A stretch of DNA of 64,000 nucleotides from Candidatus Methylacidiphilum fumarolicum (GCF_949774925.1 NZ_OX458932.1:1364001-1428000), one strand, 5' to 3'. Positions 47,223-57,500 are shown, counted from the first letter of the stretch. Translations and numbers: made by a program. Notes: generated by a model not told the origin, from the sequence alone.

Positions 47223-48791
47223 TTAAAGAGCGCCCGCAAAGGCACAAATTTCTTCTTTACTATAGCCAAAATCCTCTGGAAAATGTCTCAACGCACTCAA
47301 AACGGGGAAGGGAGTCATTCCTCCCAAGCCGCATAATGAAGCATGAAGCATCGTATCACACAGATCGAAAAGCAGCTCTAGCTCTTTTCGAGATCCTTTC
47401 CCCATTAAAATTTTTTCCATTAACTCCATGCCCCTGGTCGAACCAATCCTGCAAGGCGTGCATTTTCCACAAGATTCCTCAGCACAAAATTCCATGGCAT
47501 AATGAGCCATATGCGCCAAGTTTGTTTGATCATCAAACACAATGATTCCCCCATGACCTACAATCCCTTTGACTTTGCTTAATTCCTCGTAATCTAGAGG
47601 AATATCCAAAAGATGTTCGGGAAGATAAGGACCCAAGGGACCTCCAATTTGAATGGCTTTGAGTGGCCTACCGCTACGCGTGCCTCCTCCAAAACCATAA
47701 ACCAGATCCCGAAGAGATATGCCAAAGGGTACTTCTACAAGTCCCGGATACTTGAGATTTCCAGAGAGTTGAACCGGCAAAGTACCTTTGGATCGGTTGA
47801 CTCCATAGGCTGCGTAGGCCTCTCCTCCATGAGACAAAATCCATGGAACAGAAGCTAGAGTAATCACATTGTTGATTACGGTGGGTTTTCCCCACAATCC
47901 TTTAAGGGCTGGTAAAGGCGGTCTTGGCCTTACCATTCCTCTTTTGCCTTCAAGGCTCTCAAGAAGAGCTGTTTCCTCTCCACAGACATAGGCTCCTGCT
48001 CCAAGAAAAACCTCTAAATCAAAAGAAAAGGAGGAACCAAAGAGTGGACTGCCCAATATTCCCTGCGATCTACAAACCGCAATGGCTTTGTTGAGTACTT
48101 CGTGAGCAAGCGGATACTCAGACCGAAGATAGATATATCCTTTATCAGCTCCTACAGCAAACCCAGCAATCGCCATTCCTTCAATGAGCAAGAATGGATC
48201 GCCTTCCATAACCATTCTATCAGAAAAGGTTCCTGAATCCCCTTCATCCGCATTGCAGACGATGTATTTCTGGGAAGCGATAGCCCCCTTTGTTGTTTTC
48301 CATTTGATGCCAGTTGGGAAGGCTGCCCCACCACGGCCTCTTAACCCAGATTTTGTAATTTGATCAATGACTTTGTCTGGACCCAATTCAATCGCTTTTT
48401 TTAATCCCTGAAATCCCCCACAAGCCATGTAAGAATCTAATGATAAAGGATCGTTCTTTCCGATTCGTTCAAAAATCAATCTTGTCTGTTTTTTCAAGTA
48501 AGGATGCTCTTGAAGATTTCCTAAACAAAGAGGATGGTCTGAACCCTCCAGGAAACCTGAATCAAATAATGAGCCAATCGCCTCTTCAGTCACTGGCCCA
48601 TAGGCGATCCTTCTGCCTCCTTCTAGTTCGACTTCTATAACCGGCTCCAACCAATAAAGTCCATAAGAACCCGTACGGACTATCCGGATGGGGATATTCC
48701 TTAAGAAAGCTTCTTTTTCTACTGCAAAAGCCACCTCGTCTGCACCTACAGCGATGGCTGAATAATCTTTTGCTATATAAAGGGTGTGCAT
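47223..48791 (-). CDS. fdsB: NAD-dependent formate dehydrogenase beta (NADH/FMN) subunit
   Basis: 522 residues. NuoF-like core: GLRGRGGAAFPTGIKWK and GAGAYVCGEETALLESLEG bind FMN and NAD, and ESCGKCTPCRIGSTRG holds the [4Fe-4S] cluster. The N-terminal 90 residues form the extra domain typical of FdsB/HoxF. It transfers electrons from FdsA to NAD. It starts 2 bp after the fdsG stop, so the genes are translationally linked. Confidence 0.95.
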   Translation of the reverse strand: MHTLYIAKDYSAIAVGADEVAFAVEKEAFLRNIPIRIVRTGSYGLYWLEPVIEVELEGGRRIAYGPVTEEAIGSLFDSGFLEGSDHPLCLGNLQEHPYLKKQTRLIFERIGKNDPLSLDSYMACGGFQGLKKAIELGPDKVIDQITKSGLRGRGGAAFPTGIKWKTTKGAIASQKYIVCNADEGDSGTFSDRMVMEGDPFLLIEGMAIAGFAVGADKGYIYLRSEYPLAHEVLNKAIAVCRSQGILGSPLFGSSFSFDLEVFLGAGAYVCGEETALLESLEGKRGMVRPRPPLPALKGLWGKPTVINNVITLASVPWILSHGGEAYAAYGVNRSKGTLPVQLSGNLKYPGLVEVPFGISLRDLVYGFGGGTRSGRPLKAIQIGGPLGPYLPEHLLDIPLDYEELSKVKGIVGHGGIIVFDDQTNLAHMAHYAMEFCAEESCGKCTPCRIGSTRGMELMEKILMGKGSRKELELLFDLCDTMLHASLCGLGGMTPFPVLSALRHFPEDFGYSKEEICAFAGAL

Positions 48792-48793
48792 AA

Positions 48794-49252
48794 CTAGGGT
48801 AAGGAGTGGATTAGGTTTTCAATTTTTCGAGCATCAACTCTTCCGTAGAGCTTTCCATTGAGAGCCACCGAAGGACCATTAGCGCAATTGCCAAAACAAA
48901 AAGTAGGTAGTAATGTCACTTTGCCATCAGCGGTCGTCCCACCAAAATCAATTTTCAACGTTTCTTTTGCTTTTTCTATCACTCTATGACAGCCATTGGC
49001 TTGACAGGCTTCAGCTCGACAAATCTTTATGATGTTTTTTCCTGGAGGCTTAGTTCGAAAGTCAGCATAAAAAGTAAGAACACCATACACTTCAGCTTGA
49101 GAAAGATTGAAAGAAGAAGCAATCTGAGGTAGAAATTCTTTAGGAATATACCCAATTTCTTCTTGTACTTTATGATAGAAGGGAATAAGCCCATTGGGTT
49201 TCGTAGAATAGAAAGCTAAGCTGTCCAGTAGTTTTTGGTTCATTGTTCTCAT
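48794..49252 (-). CDS. fdsG: NAD-dependent formate dehydrogenase gamma (NuoE-like) subunit
   Basis: 152 residues. AEVYGVLTFYADFRTKP, then ICRAEACQANGC and LPTFCFGNCANGPSV give the four [2Fe-2S] ligands (C-x4-C and C-x3-C) of NuoE/FdsG. It completes the diaphorase unit with FdsB. First gene of the operon; the 206-bp upstream region is extremely AT-rich and I see no clear promoter. Confidence 0.94.
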   Translation of the reverse strand: MRTMNQKLLDSLAFYSTKPNGLIPFYHKVQEEIGYIPKEFLPQIASSFNLSQAEVYGVLTFYADFRTKPPGKNIIKICRAEACQANGCHRVIEKAKETLKIDFGGTTADGKVTLLPTFCFGNCANGPSVALNGKLYGRVDARKIENLIHSLP

Positions 49253-49458
49253 CGATCCGTTCTCTAATTGAATTTCTTTCTTCGTTTCCTAAATTTGATT
49301 ATCATAATTTTTTTTAATAACACTTCAGTCCTGTCATTATTAACAACATAACAAAATAAATGCATTTACTAATTTAATTATCCGATTTTTCCCTATCAAT
49401 CAATATTCTAAAATAAAAATTATTAAAATAATTTTTTTATCAGATTCATTAAAATATT

Positions 49459-50547
49459 TTATGGACTATCTAGACTTCCATAACTTAAGGGATAGGTGAT
49501 TATTCCCCAAGGCATTTTTATTCCTTCAATCTTGGCTAATTCTTTGTAATTGTCCGCATCGAAAATGTAGAGAGCATCAGATCGGCCACTAGCAACTAAG
49601 ATTTTTTTTCCATCTGGACTAAAAGTAAAATGCCAGCTTCGCAAACCTACAGGAGCTTCCGCCAAAAGCTTCAGATTTTGGGAATCGAACACTTGAAGTT
49701 TTCTATCCCGGAAAGCAAGTAGCAAAAGCCTTTTGCCTGATGGATCGAAGGCCACTCCATAAGGACCAGAAGCGGTGGTCGTAGTTTTAAGAAGAGAAAA
49801 ATTCTTGTCGAACAAAGCTAAGGTATTGCTGTTTTCAAAAGTCACCGCATAGATTTCCTCTTGAGGCGCCCTCTTTAAACCTCGAGGTCTTGTGCCAATT
49901 TTTTGAAGATCTATCCGGCGGATTTCCCGTCGCGTTTCAATATCATAAAGGCCAATGGAATTTTCTCCCTCATTGGCAACCAAGAGTTTAGATCCATCTT
50001 GAGAAAACTCTATGGCTTCAGTTTCGTTTCCCCCGGAAAACTCATTGTCTATCCTTTCTTTTTGGATATCAATTTGAGCAATTTTTGCTCCTATAGGGCT
50101 TGATGACTTTAAAAGATCTGGCTCATAGGAAACAAAGAGGAATTTTCTTTCTGGATGTAATCGCAAAAATTCAGGATTTTGTCCAAGCCGTATCGCTTTT
50201 TTTATTTTTCCATTGTTCGCATCCAGAATTAGCAAGGATTGAGTCGATTTGTCAGCGACAAAAAGGGTTTTCCCTTCTTTGTCAATACCAATACCCCTAA
50301 GCATGCTACCGGGAAGTGCAATCGTCATGAGTTTTTCATTTTTCTCAATATCAATAATGGCAATCCCTCCTTCACAGCTAACATAGGCTAAAGGATGAAC
50401 GCTAGCTCTTACGGAGGAAAAACAAATCAACGCAGAAAAAATAATAACCAAAAAGAAGACCCACAAATGGATCAAAAGAGTGGAGAATGATAAGATCTTA
50501 AATTTCAAGAGAAAGAAATTAAAAAAACCGTTTTTTTGAATACTCAT
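49459..50547 (-). CDS. PQQ-associated YVTN beta-propeller protein, exported
   Basis: About 362 residues from the ATG at 50547; an earlier in-frame start at 50691 adds 48 AT-rich, Phe-rich codons that look non-coding. A signal peptide (hydrophobic near 25-45, ending VRAS) is followed by six or seven YVTN-type repeats, for example GKTLFVADKSTQSLLILD, GSKLLVANEGENSIGLYD and GKRLLLLAFRDRKLQVFD. The pattern matches the 'PQQ-dependent catabolism-associated beta-propeller' family, and the gene is divergent from pqqA. Probably periplasmic and linked to PQQ-dependent dehydrogenase systems; molecular role not known. Confidence 0.78.
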   Translation of the reverse strand: MSIQKNGFFNFFLLKFKILSFSTLLIHLWVFFLVIIFSALICFSSVRASVHPLAYVSCEGGIAIIDIEKNEKLMTIALPGSMLRGIGIDKEGKTLFVADKSTQSLLILDANNGKIKKAIRLGQNPEFLRLHPERKFLFVSYEPDLLKSSSPIGAKIAQIDIQKERIDNEFSGGNETEAIEFSQDGSKLLVANEGENSIGLYDIETRREIRRIDLQKIGTRPRGLKRAPQEEIYAVTFENSNTLALFDKNFSLLKTTTTASGPYGVAFDPSGKRLLLLAFRDRKLQVFDSQNLKLLAEAPVGLRSWHFTFSPDGKKILVASGRSDALYIFDADNYKELAKIEGIKMPWGIITYPLSYGSLDSP

Positions 50548-50708
50548 TGAAAAAAAAATAAAAAATTTATTTAGATTGTCGTGCTTCTGAGTTACATTAA
50601 AATAATCAATGTAGAAAAATCTAAAAAATTGAAATTGCATTTCAATAAAAAATTGCAATTGAATGAGAAAAAAATAATTTATTAATTTCATTTAAAATAG
50701 GAGGACTC

Positions 50709-50789
50709 ATGAATTGGGAAAAACCTGCATTCGAAGAGATGAATCTCTGCATGGAAGTGACAGCCTACGCGTTTGTTGCTGAGAATTAA
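50709..50789 (+). CDS. pqqA: PQQ precursor peptide
   Basis: 26-residue peptide MNWEKPAFEEMNLCMEVTAY followed by AFVAEN. The Glu and Tyr of EVTAY are the residues cross-linked by PqqE and converted to PQQ; the N-terminal W-x-KPA also matches the family. An AGGAGG ribosome site lies 8 bp upstream. It is too short for most gene callers. First gene of pqqABCDE; a strong hairpin follows. Confidence 0.95.
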   Translation: MNWEKPAFEEMNLCMEVTAYAFVAEN

Positions 50790-50812
50790 TCTTCGATGAG
50801 TTAAAAAGCTTC

Positions 50813-50850
50813 CACAAAGGGCAAAGGCAATTCTGTCTTTGCCCTTTGTG
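50813..50850 (+). promoter_or_regulatory. Strong 14-bp hairpin between pqqA and pqqB
   Basis: CACAAAGGGCAAAG (50813-50826) pairs perfectly with CTTTGCCCTTTGTG (50837-50850) across a 10-nt loop. There is no T-run after it, so it is more likely an mRNA-stabilising or attenuation element than a terminator. Its 3' arm ends 7 bases before the pqqB ATG and no ribosome site is visible there, so it may also limit pqqB translation. This would favour excess PqqA over the enzymes. Confidence 0.8.
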
Positions 50851-50857
50851 CTCCAAT

Positions 50858-51754
50858 ATGGAAGTCATAGTTTTAGGTTCGGGAGCGGGTGGAGGGATTC
50901 CACAATGGAATTGTCTTTGTCCAAATTGTGTTCGCGCCCGGATGGAAATCAAGGAAAAGAAAGAGGTTTTTTCCTTTAGAAGAACCCAATCCTCTATAGC
51001 CGTTCGGATGGAGGGGGAAAAGTGGATTCTTTTAAATGCATCGATCGATTTGCCTACTCAATTAGCTCTTCATTTAGAACTGGTGCCTCCCGGTCTTGAA
51101 ATTCGTTCTTCTCCATTTGCTGCTATTATTCTAACTGATGGACAGATTGATCATGCCTCTGGCCTTCTTTCTTTGCGTGAAGGCAAAGAAATTGAGATTG
51201 TTTGTTCTGACAGCACTTGGGATCTAATTTCTGAACACTATCCAATTGCTCGAATCTTGTCTTCCTATGTTCGATTGAAACGAAGCTCTTTCCCAATAAA
51301 AATAGGCTCGTTGCTTTTTGATGCTTTTGAGTTACCGGGAGGGCCACCACCATATGCAAAAAGAGAGCCGCGACCAGGTGATGTGATTGCGGTAAGTATC
51401 GAAGATGAATCTGGTTTAAAAGTTGTTTATTGCCCTGCTTTGCCATCGATAAGTAGCAGTTTAGAAGAATTTATTCAGGAAGCCGAATGCCTGTTTGTCG
51501 ATGGGACTTTTTGGTCAGAAAACGAACTTTTGCTTTGGAATATTAAAGAGAAAAAAGCTTCAGAAATGGGGCATATTCCTGTGGGTGGTGAAAACGGATC
51601 GCTAAGCTGGCTTAGCACTCTACAAATTCCTAAAAAAATCTACATTCATATCAACAATACCAATCCCATGCTTGATCCTGATTCGGCACAGGCAAAAGCT
51701 GTGCGTTCTTTAGGAATAGAAATTGCTTACGATGGCATGAAACTTTTGCTATGA
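50858..51754 (+). CDS. pqqB: PQQ biosynthesis protein B
   Basis: 298 residues from the ATG at 50858 (MEVIVLGSGAGGGIPQWNC), the family start; a TTG at 50846 lies inside the hairpin. Metallo-beta-lactamase fold: TDGQIDHASGLLSLREG in place of the HxHxDH motif, as in other PqqB, and CPNCVRAR near the start for structural zinc. PqqB acts as a hydroxylase on the cross-linked PqqA-derived diamino acid. It is followed by pqqC at 10 bp. Confidence 0.95.
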   Translation: MEVIVLGSGAGGGIPQWNCLCPNCVRARMEIKEKKEVFSFRRTQSSIAVRMEGEKWILLNASIDLPTQLALHLELVPPGLEIRSSPFAAIILTDGQIDHASGLLSLREGKEIEIVCSDSTWDLISEHYPIARILSSYVRLKRSSFPIKIGSLLFDAFELPGGPPPYAKREPRPGDVIAVSIEDESGLKVVYCPALPSISSSLEEFIQEAECLFVDGTFWSENELLLWNIKEKKASEMGHIPVGGENGSLSWLSTLQIPKKIYIHINNTNPMLDPDSAQAKAVRSLGIEIAYDGMKLLL

Positions 51755-51764
51755 TTTTCTTCCG

Positions 51765-52550
51765 ATGAATTCCTTTGATGCTTTGCCTATTTATCCTTCC
51801 TTTATACCGAAAGAAGAATTTGTTTCAAAACTACCCCTGCCTCCTGCCCAATTCGAAGAGGTGCTCAGATCGATAGGAAATATTAGCTATCATGATAAAC
51901 ACCCTTTTCACCTGCTGATGAACGAAGGCAAACTCTCCAAAGAGGCCTTGCAGGGATGGGTAGCCAATCGTTTCTATTACCAGGAACAAATCCCCATCAA
52001 AGATGCCGCAATCCTATCGAACTGTCCAGAGAGAGAATTGAGGCGCATCTGGATATCTAGGATCCATGATCATGATGGGTTCGGAGAAGATCCTGGCGGC
52101 ATTGAACGATGGCTTAATCTAGGAAAGGCTGTCGGGCTTAGTCGGGAAGATCTTTTGTCTCATCGGTTCTTACTTCCAACGGTTCGGTATGCTGTAGATG
52201 CTTATGTCCATTTCTGTAGAGGACAACATTGGTTAATCGCCATGGCTTCTTCTCTGACAGAGCTTTTTGCCCCTACCATACATAGGATTCGGATTTCAGC
52301 TTTCCCAAAATATTATCCGTGGATCGATCCTGAAGGATTAAAATATTTTGAAAAAAGAGTTGAACAAGCCCCCAAAGATGTCCGATTTACCCTTGATCTC
52401 GTGCTTAAAAGATGTACTACCCAATCCCTGCAGCTTGCCGCGATTGAAGCCTTACAATTCAAATGTGATCTGCTTTGGTCGATGCTCGATGCGCTCTACA
52501 TGCATTACCAGTTGGGGATTTGTACGCCCAAGCCTCCCTATGCACTCTGA
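51765..52550 (+). CDS. pqqC: Pyrroloquinoline-quinone synthase
   Basis: 261 residues. The PqqC core is visible: YHDKHPFHLLMNEGKL, WVANRFYYQEQIPIKDAAIL and RIHDHDG with FGEDPGGIERWL. It performs the last, oxygen-dependent ring closure and oxidation to PQQ without a metal cofactor. It overlaps the start of pqqD by 11 bp. Confidence 0.96.
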   Translation: MNSFDALPIYPSFIPKEEFVSKLPLPPAQFEEVLRSIGNISYHDKHPFHLLMNEGKLSKEALQGWVANRFYYQEQIPIKDAAILSNCPERELRRIWISRIHDHDGFGEDPGGIERWLNLGKAVGLSREDLLSHRFLLPTVRYAVDAYVHFCRGQHWLIAMASSLTELFAPTIHRIRISAFPKYYPWIDPEGLKYFEKRVEQAPKDVRFTLDLVLKRCTTQSLQLAAIEALQFKCDLLWSMLDALYMHYQLGICTPKPPYAL

Positions 52551-52812
52551 TAAAATCCCAACTCTTTCCTCGAAAGCACGGCTCAAATTTGATCAGGCAA
52601 GACAAAAGCCGGTTCTATTGTATCCAGAAGGACTCCTTTTTCTAAACCAAACTGCTTACAAAATCTTGCTTTTGTGTGATGGAAAGAGAAAAGTTGATGA
52701 TATTGTTACCGAACTATCCAAAGAATATTCCATCGACAGGGTTGCGGTAGAAAAAGATATATGGAATTTTATATTAACCCTATGTGAAAAGGGGTTTATT
52801 CAACTTAATTAA
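52540..52812 (+). CDS. pqqD: PQQ biosynthesis peptide chaperone PqqD
   Basis: 90 residues from the ATG at 52540, inside the last codons of pqqC. LLYPEGLLFLNQTAYKILLL and VDDIVTELSKEY are PqqD signatures (RiPP recognition element fold). PqqD binds PqqA and presents it to PqqE. An upstream extension of this frame is only the pqqC region read in another frame. Confidence 0.92.
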   Translation: MHSDKIPTLSSKARLKFDQARQKPVLLYPEGLLFLNQTAYKILLLCDGKRKVDDIVTELSKEYSIDRVAVEKDIWNFILTLCEKGFIQLN

Positions 52813-52821
52813 AAAATTTGT

Positions 52822-53949
52822 ATGTCCACCCCAAAGTTATTACCCTTATCCTTACTCTGTGAGCTGACCTTTCACTGTCCTTTACAGTGTCCTTATTGCA
52901 GTAATACCCTAGGATACTCGAAATGGTTGAAAGACGAACTGTCTACCGAAGAGTGGATAAGAGTCCTTCAAGAGGCTCAAAAACTTGGAATTTTGCAAGT
53001 TTATTTTTCTGGAGGTGAGCCATTAGTACGAAAAGACCTGCCTGTTTTGATTCGTACTGCTCATGACCTAGGGTTTTATTCGAATATGAGTACAGGGGGA
53101 ACCTTGATTAACAGGAAACTTTTAAAAGAGATAAAAGAAGCTGGATTGGACAGCATTCAGCTAAGCATTCAGGATTGCAGGCCCGAAAGTGCTGATCTTT
53201 TTTCAGGAGTAAAAAAGAGCTTTGAAAAAAAATTAGAAGCCGTTCAGCTCATTAATGAATTTTCTATTCCTTTAGGGATTAACGTTGTCATTCATCGACA
53301 TAACATTGAAAGAATATCTGAAATTATAGATTTCGCGGCAGCCTTAGGGGCTCAGAGGCTAGAACTGGCTAACACCCAGTACTATGGTTGGGCTCTACAT
53401 AACAGAAAGGAGTTACTTCCTAGAAGGCATCAAGTGGAAAAGGCTGCTAAAGAAGCTTCAAGAGCAAAAGAAAAGTATAAAGGGAAGATGGAAATTCTTT
53501 TTGTAATCCCCGATTATTATAGTCCGTTTCCAAAACCTTGTCTTCAAGGATGGGCTAAAGTATATATGACTGTTTCAGCTGACGGAACGGTTTTACCTTG
53601 CCAAAGCGCACGTGACATCCGCTCCCTTTCTTTTCCAAATATCCGATCAGATAATTTAGAGAATATCTGGTGGAATTCTGAAGCCTTCAATAAATTCCGA
53701 GGGACCGATTTTCTTCCCGAACCATGCAAGAGTTGCCCTCGCAAAGAAATCGATTTTGGGGGTTGTCGCTGTCAAGCCTTCTTGTTCACAGCCGATGCTT
53801 CAGCAACTGATCCTGCCTGCATTTATTCTCCACACCATCATCTCATTGAAAAGATTGTAGAAGAGATAAACGCACCAGAAAATAATAAATCTGAAGAGCC
53901 AATGTTTGTTTATCGAAACATCAAAAATTCAAAAGCTTTATGCTCCTAA
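52822..53949 (+). CDS. pqqE: PqqA peptide cyclase (radical SAM)
   Basis: 375 residues. The radical SAM cluster motif CPLQCPYC lies at about residues 19-26, followed by FSGGEPLVRKDL. The C-terminal SPASM region holds further cysteines (PCQSAR, CKSCPRKEIDFGGCRC, DPACIY). PqqE makes the Glu-Tyr carbon-carbon bond in PqqA. Last gene of the operon; a strong terminator lies 120 bp downstream. Confidence 0.96.
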   Translation: MSTPKLLPLSLLCELTFHCPLQCPYCSNTLGYSKWLKDELSTEEWIRVLQEAQKLGILQVYFSGGEPLVRKDLPVLIRTAHDLGFYSNMSTGGTLINRKLLKEIKEAGLDSIQLSIQDCRPESADLFSGVKKSFEKKLEAVQLINEFSIPLGINVVIHRHNIERISEIIDFAAALGAQRLELANTQYYGWALHNRKELLPRRHQVEKAAKEASRAKEKYKGKMEILFVIPDYYSPFPKPCLQGWAKVYMTVSADGTVLPCQSARDIRSLSFPNIRSDNLENIWWNSEAFNKFRGTDFLPEPCKSCPRKEIDFGGCRCQAFLFTADASATDPACIYSPHHHLIEKIVEEINAPENNKSEEPMFVYRNIKNSKALCS

Positions 53950-54071
53950 CTATACCCAAGGAAACTTCTCCTCTTGAGAGAAGATTACATAAAAACCATC
54001 CCATCGCTGGTCGATCTGTTTATAAGGAATAGAGTGTACAAAAAAAAGTAATGCTTTGCTTGATAGTATAA

Positions 54072-54108
54072 AAAAGCCAAAGGTTTTTTCCTTTGGCTTT
54101 TTTTTAAT
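54072..54108 (+). terminator. Strong rho-independent terminator after pqqE
   Basis: AAAAGCCAAAGG (54072-54083) and CCTTTGGCTTTT (54090-54101) form a 12-bp stem with a T6 loop, followed by more T. It has A residues on its left side, so it may serve the convergent small gene as well. It ends the pqqABCDE transcript. Confidence 0.88.
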
Positions 54109-54145
54109 AATTCCACTCTATAACAAAACTCTTTAACAAAACATT

Positions 54146-54349
54146 TTATTCAGTCTTTTTCTGTTTCTTTTCTTTTTTGCAGGATGGACATTCTCCTGAT
54201 TTCCCTAAGTAATTATTCCCCTGTTTTCCTACAATAACCATATCCCCTCTTGTAGTCTGAATCATCCGTCCATGACCTTGAGTGGCAAAAAACGTACCAC
54301 AAACAACAATAGAAAAGAGGACTGTAAGATACTTTGTCATTTTTTTCAT
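54146..54349 (-). CDS. Small secreted protein with CxxC motif
   Basis: 67 residues with a good signal peptide (KKMTKYLTVLFSIVVCGTFF, ending near ATQG). The mature part is short, contains GDMVIVGKQGNNYLGKSGE and CPSCKK, then a Lys-rich tail. CPSC could bind a metal or act in redox. I do not recognise the family. AGGAG lies 9 bases before the ATG. It is convergent with pqqE, sharing the terminator at 54072. Confidence 0.6.
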   Translation of the reverse strand: MKKMTKYLTVLFSIVVCGTFFATQGHGRMIQTTRGDMVIVGKQGNNYLGKSGECPSCKKEKKQKKTE

Positions 54350-54583
54350 AAAAACTCCTTTTTTATTTATCGTTTGCTTTTACTAAAAAGTCTCCCTAAA
54401 ATTTTATTTTCTTCTTTGGAGTTACATCACTTTTATGTGTCTCCTCGCCTCCTTCTCCTTTTCCAAAACAAATATGAATTAGAGGAAGAAAATCGGCAAG
54501 TTCTTTTTAAATCAAAACGAAACTAACATTTTTATAATGATTTACTTTTCATAAGAGCTATAATACAACTACAAAAATATTTC

Positions 54584-57500
54584 ATGGCAACTAAAAGTAT
54601 TATCACAGCAGCCGATCCAAGATTTCTTAAAGAAGAGGGCTTTGAAGTTTATACTGGTAATGAGGCTATCGTTAAAGGACTTCTTGAAACTGATGGAGGT
54701 GTTCATCTCATAACAGGCTATCCTGGTTCACCCATCTCTGGTATTTTTGATTCAGTTGAATCAATTGCTTGCTTGCTAAAAGAACACGGCATTCAGGCAA
54801 TCCTTGCCAATAATGAGGCTCTGGCTGCGGCTATGCTTAACGGCTCACAGATGGCTGGCCTAAGAGCTGTTGCAGCCATGAAAAGTGTTGGGTTCCATGT
54901 GGCTTCCGATGGATTAGCACTAGGTAATCTATGTGGCAGTCATCCTGAAGGAGGGGCAATTGTCATCATTGGGGATGATCCATGGAATGATTCAACTCAA
55001 GCTCCAGCAGATTCTCGCTTTCTTTGCAAGCATCTTCATATGCCTCTTTTAGAGCCTTCAACAATCCAAGAGATGAAAGATTGGATTAATTTAGGATTTC
55101 TTCTCTCCCGGCATTCTAATCTTTTCATAGGCTATTTAGTCACGACCAATCAAGCCGATGGTGGTGGTACGGTCTCTGTGAAGAAAAACCATTTTCCCAT
55201 TCACAATGCCCTTAATCCTTTTTTGCTTAACAGCTCAGAAATAGACTTAGAGAATCGGGTAATTCTCCCACCAAGGACTTCTAAAAGAGAACAAGATTAT
55301 CTTTTTCGGTATCACCTTCTTTGGTCCAAAGCTAAGGAGCTAGGAATAGATAAAAGTGAATTTTTGGATCAGAAAAAAGGCCGCAAAAAAATAGGTTTTA
55401 TTAGCTCTGGTCTTGCTTATTGTTACCTCCTTCAAGCATTAAACACCCTTGGGATGTATGGGCAAATCCCTATTTTAAAGCTCGGTTTATCGTATCCTTT
55501 AAATCCTGAGGTTATCATTCCATTTGCCGAAGCCGTCGAAGAACTCTACGTGATAGAAGAAAGAAGGGCTTTTGTTGAAGAAGCCCTTGTTTTGCTCTTT
55601 AATCAGGAAGGAATTACAAAAAAAATTTATGGGAAAAAATTTCCTTTTGGACTCCAAGGCATTCCCACAACAGGGGGGCTAGATCCTTCTATCCTTATTC
55701 AAATATTAAGCCCTCTTTTCTCCACACTGTCGATAAGCAATGAGAGAACAAGTTCTTTCAGAGGTTTTACTTTAGAAGGTAATTCAAGGACTTCTTTTAA
55801 TCTACCAATAAGGACTCCCACCTTCTGTCCTGGTTGTCCTCACAGAGATTCAGCAGCCGTACTTCTAGAAATCCAAAAAGATTTTAAGAATCCCCAATAC
55901 ATGAAATCCCAATACCAATCTGATCCTATTGAACTTGTGTTTCATGGGGATACCGGCTGCTATACTATGCTGATGTTCGAACCTTTTCAAAACCTAATGC
56001 ATAATTACAGTGGCATGGGTTTGGGGGGAGGCACAGGATTAGGAATCGACCCATTTATTAAAAACAAACAAGTGGTATTCATGGGTGATTCCACCTTTTT
56101 CCATTCTGGGATGATCGCCATTTCCAACTCCGTTAAAAATGGACAAGATATCACCTACATTATTTTGGACAATAGGACCACTGCTATGACTGGGCATCAA
56201 ACAACCCCAGCTCTAGATAAAGACCTTCTCGGTGACCGAACAGATTCTCAGGACATAGAAAAAATTATTGCTTCGGTGACTGAAAAAACTGGCGTTCCCA
56301 TCTATAGACTCAATCCTGCGTCCAGAGAAAGTTATAAAATGCTTCTAGAGCGCACCCTTTTGAAAGATGGGGTAAAAGTGGTGATTGCCGAAAAGGAATG
56401 CGCCATTGTTTCTCAGCGCAGACAAACAAGTAGAGAAAGGAAAGAACTTAGGGAAAAAGGATATATTCCAAAGAAAAGATATGTCTTTATTAATCCCGAT
56501 GTTTGCGAATTTTGCTTGGAATGTACGCTAGCCACAGGTTGTCCAGGATTAACTTTTGTTGAAACCGATTTTGGGAAAAAGATGGCTACCGACTTATCCT
56601 GGTGCATAGCTGATGGGGCATGTGCTAGGGTTGGAGCCTGTCCAGCCTTTGAAGAGCTAACTGTTTATCGAAGCTCGCCTCGATCGACTGCGAAAAAAGA
56701 AAATTTAAAATTGGATTTACCACGTAGAGAAAATTTGACGAAGCCATTTCGAATCGTCGTAGCTGGAGTGGGGGGAATGGGGATTGCCAGTGTTACTGCT
56801 GTCCTTGTGAGAGCAGGGCATAGGGATGGATACAGGGTGCAATTTTGCGATCGCAATGGCCTAGCGATTCGAAATGGCTCCGTAGTTTCTCAAATTGTTT
56901 TCTACCCTAAATCTGAAGGAGACAGCCCGCCTATTACCCCAATTGGAAATTATGGGGATGCGGATCTGATTTTGGGTTTGGATCCATTAGAAACAGCCAG
57001 GATCATCGATCCAGTAGGCCGCTACAGAGTTGCTTCTCCAGAAAAAACCTCACTGATTCTTAATGAAACGATTACTCAAACCGTCCGCTCGTTACTTGGA
57101 AAGGATCAACTTAGTTTTGAGCAATTCGAAGAAAAAATTCTTTCCATGATCAATCCAAACAAGTATTTAAAGTTTCCTTTTTCACGCCTTTCTGAAGAAT
57201 ACTTTGATAACAAGCTCTATTCTAATCTTATGGTTGTTGGAGCAGCCTTTCAGTCTGGACTACTCCCTTTTTCTCTAGAAAGCATAGAATGGGCGGTACA
57301 AGAGACTCTCGGCAAAGCAAGTCCAATAAACTTCGAAGCTTTTTCCGTTGGCAGAGCCCTAGCTACGGGTTCCCTAGATATCGCGAAGCACAATGAGCAA
57401 GCACCAATTCAAGATTACCATCAAGAATGGGATGCCTTCATTAATCAACTCCAGAAATCCAACAAAGAAGAGGCGCAAAAACTATGGAAATGGAACTCAG

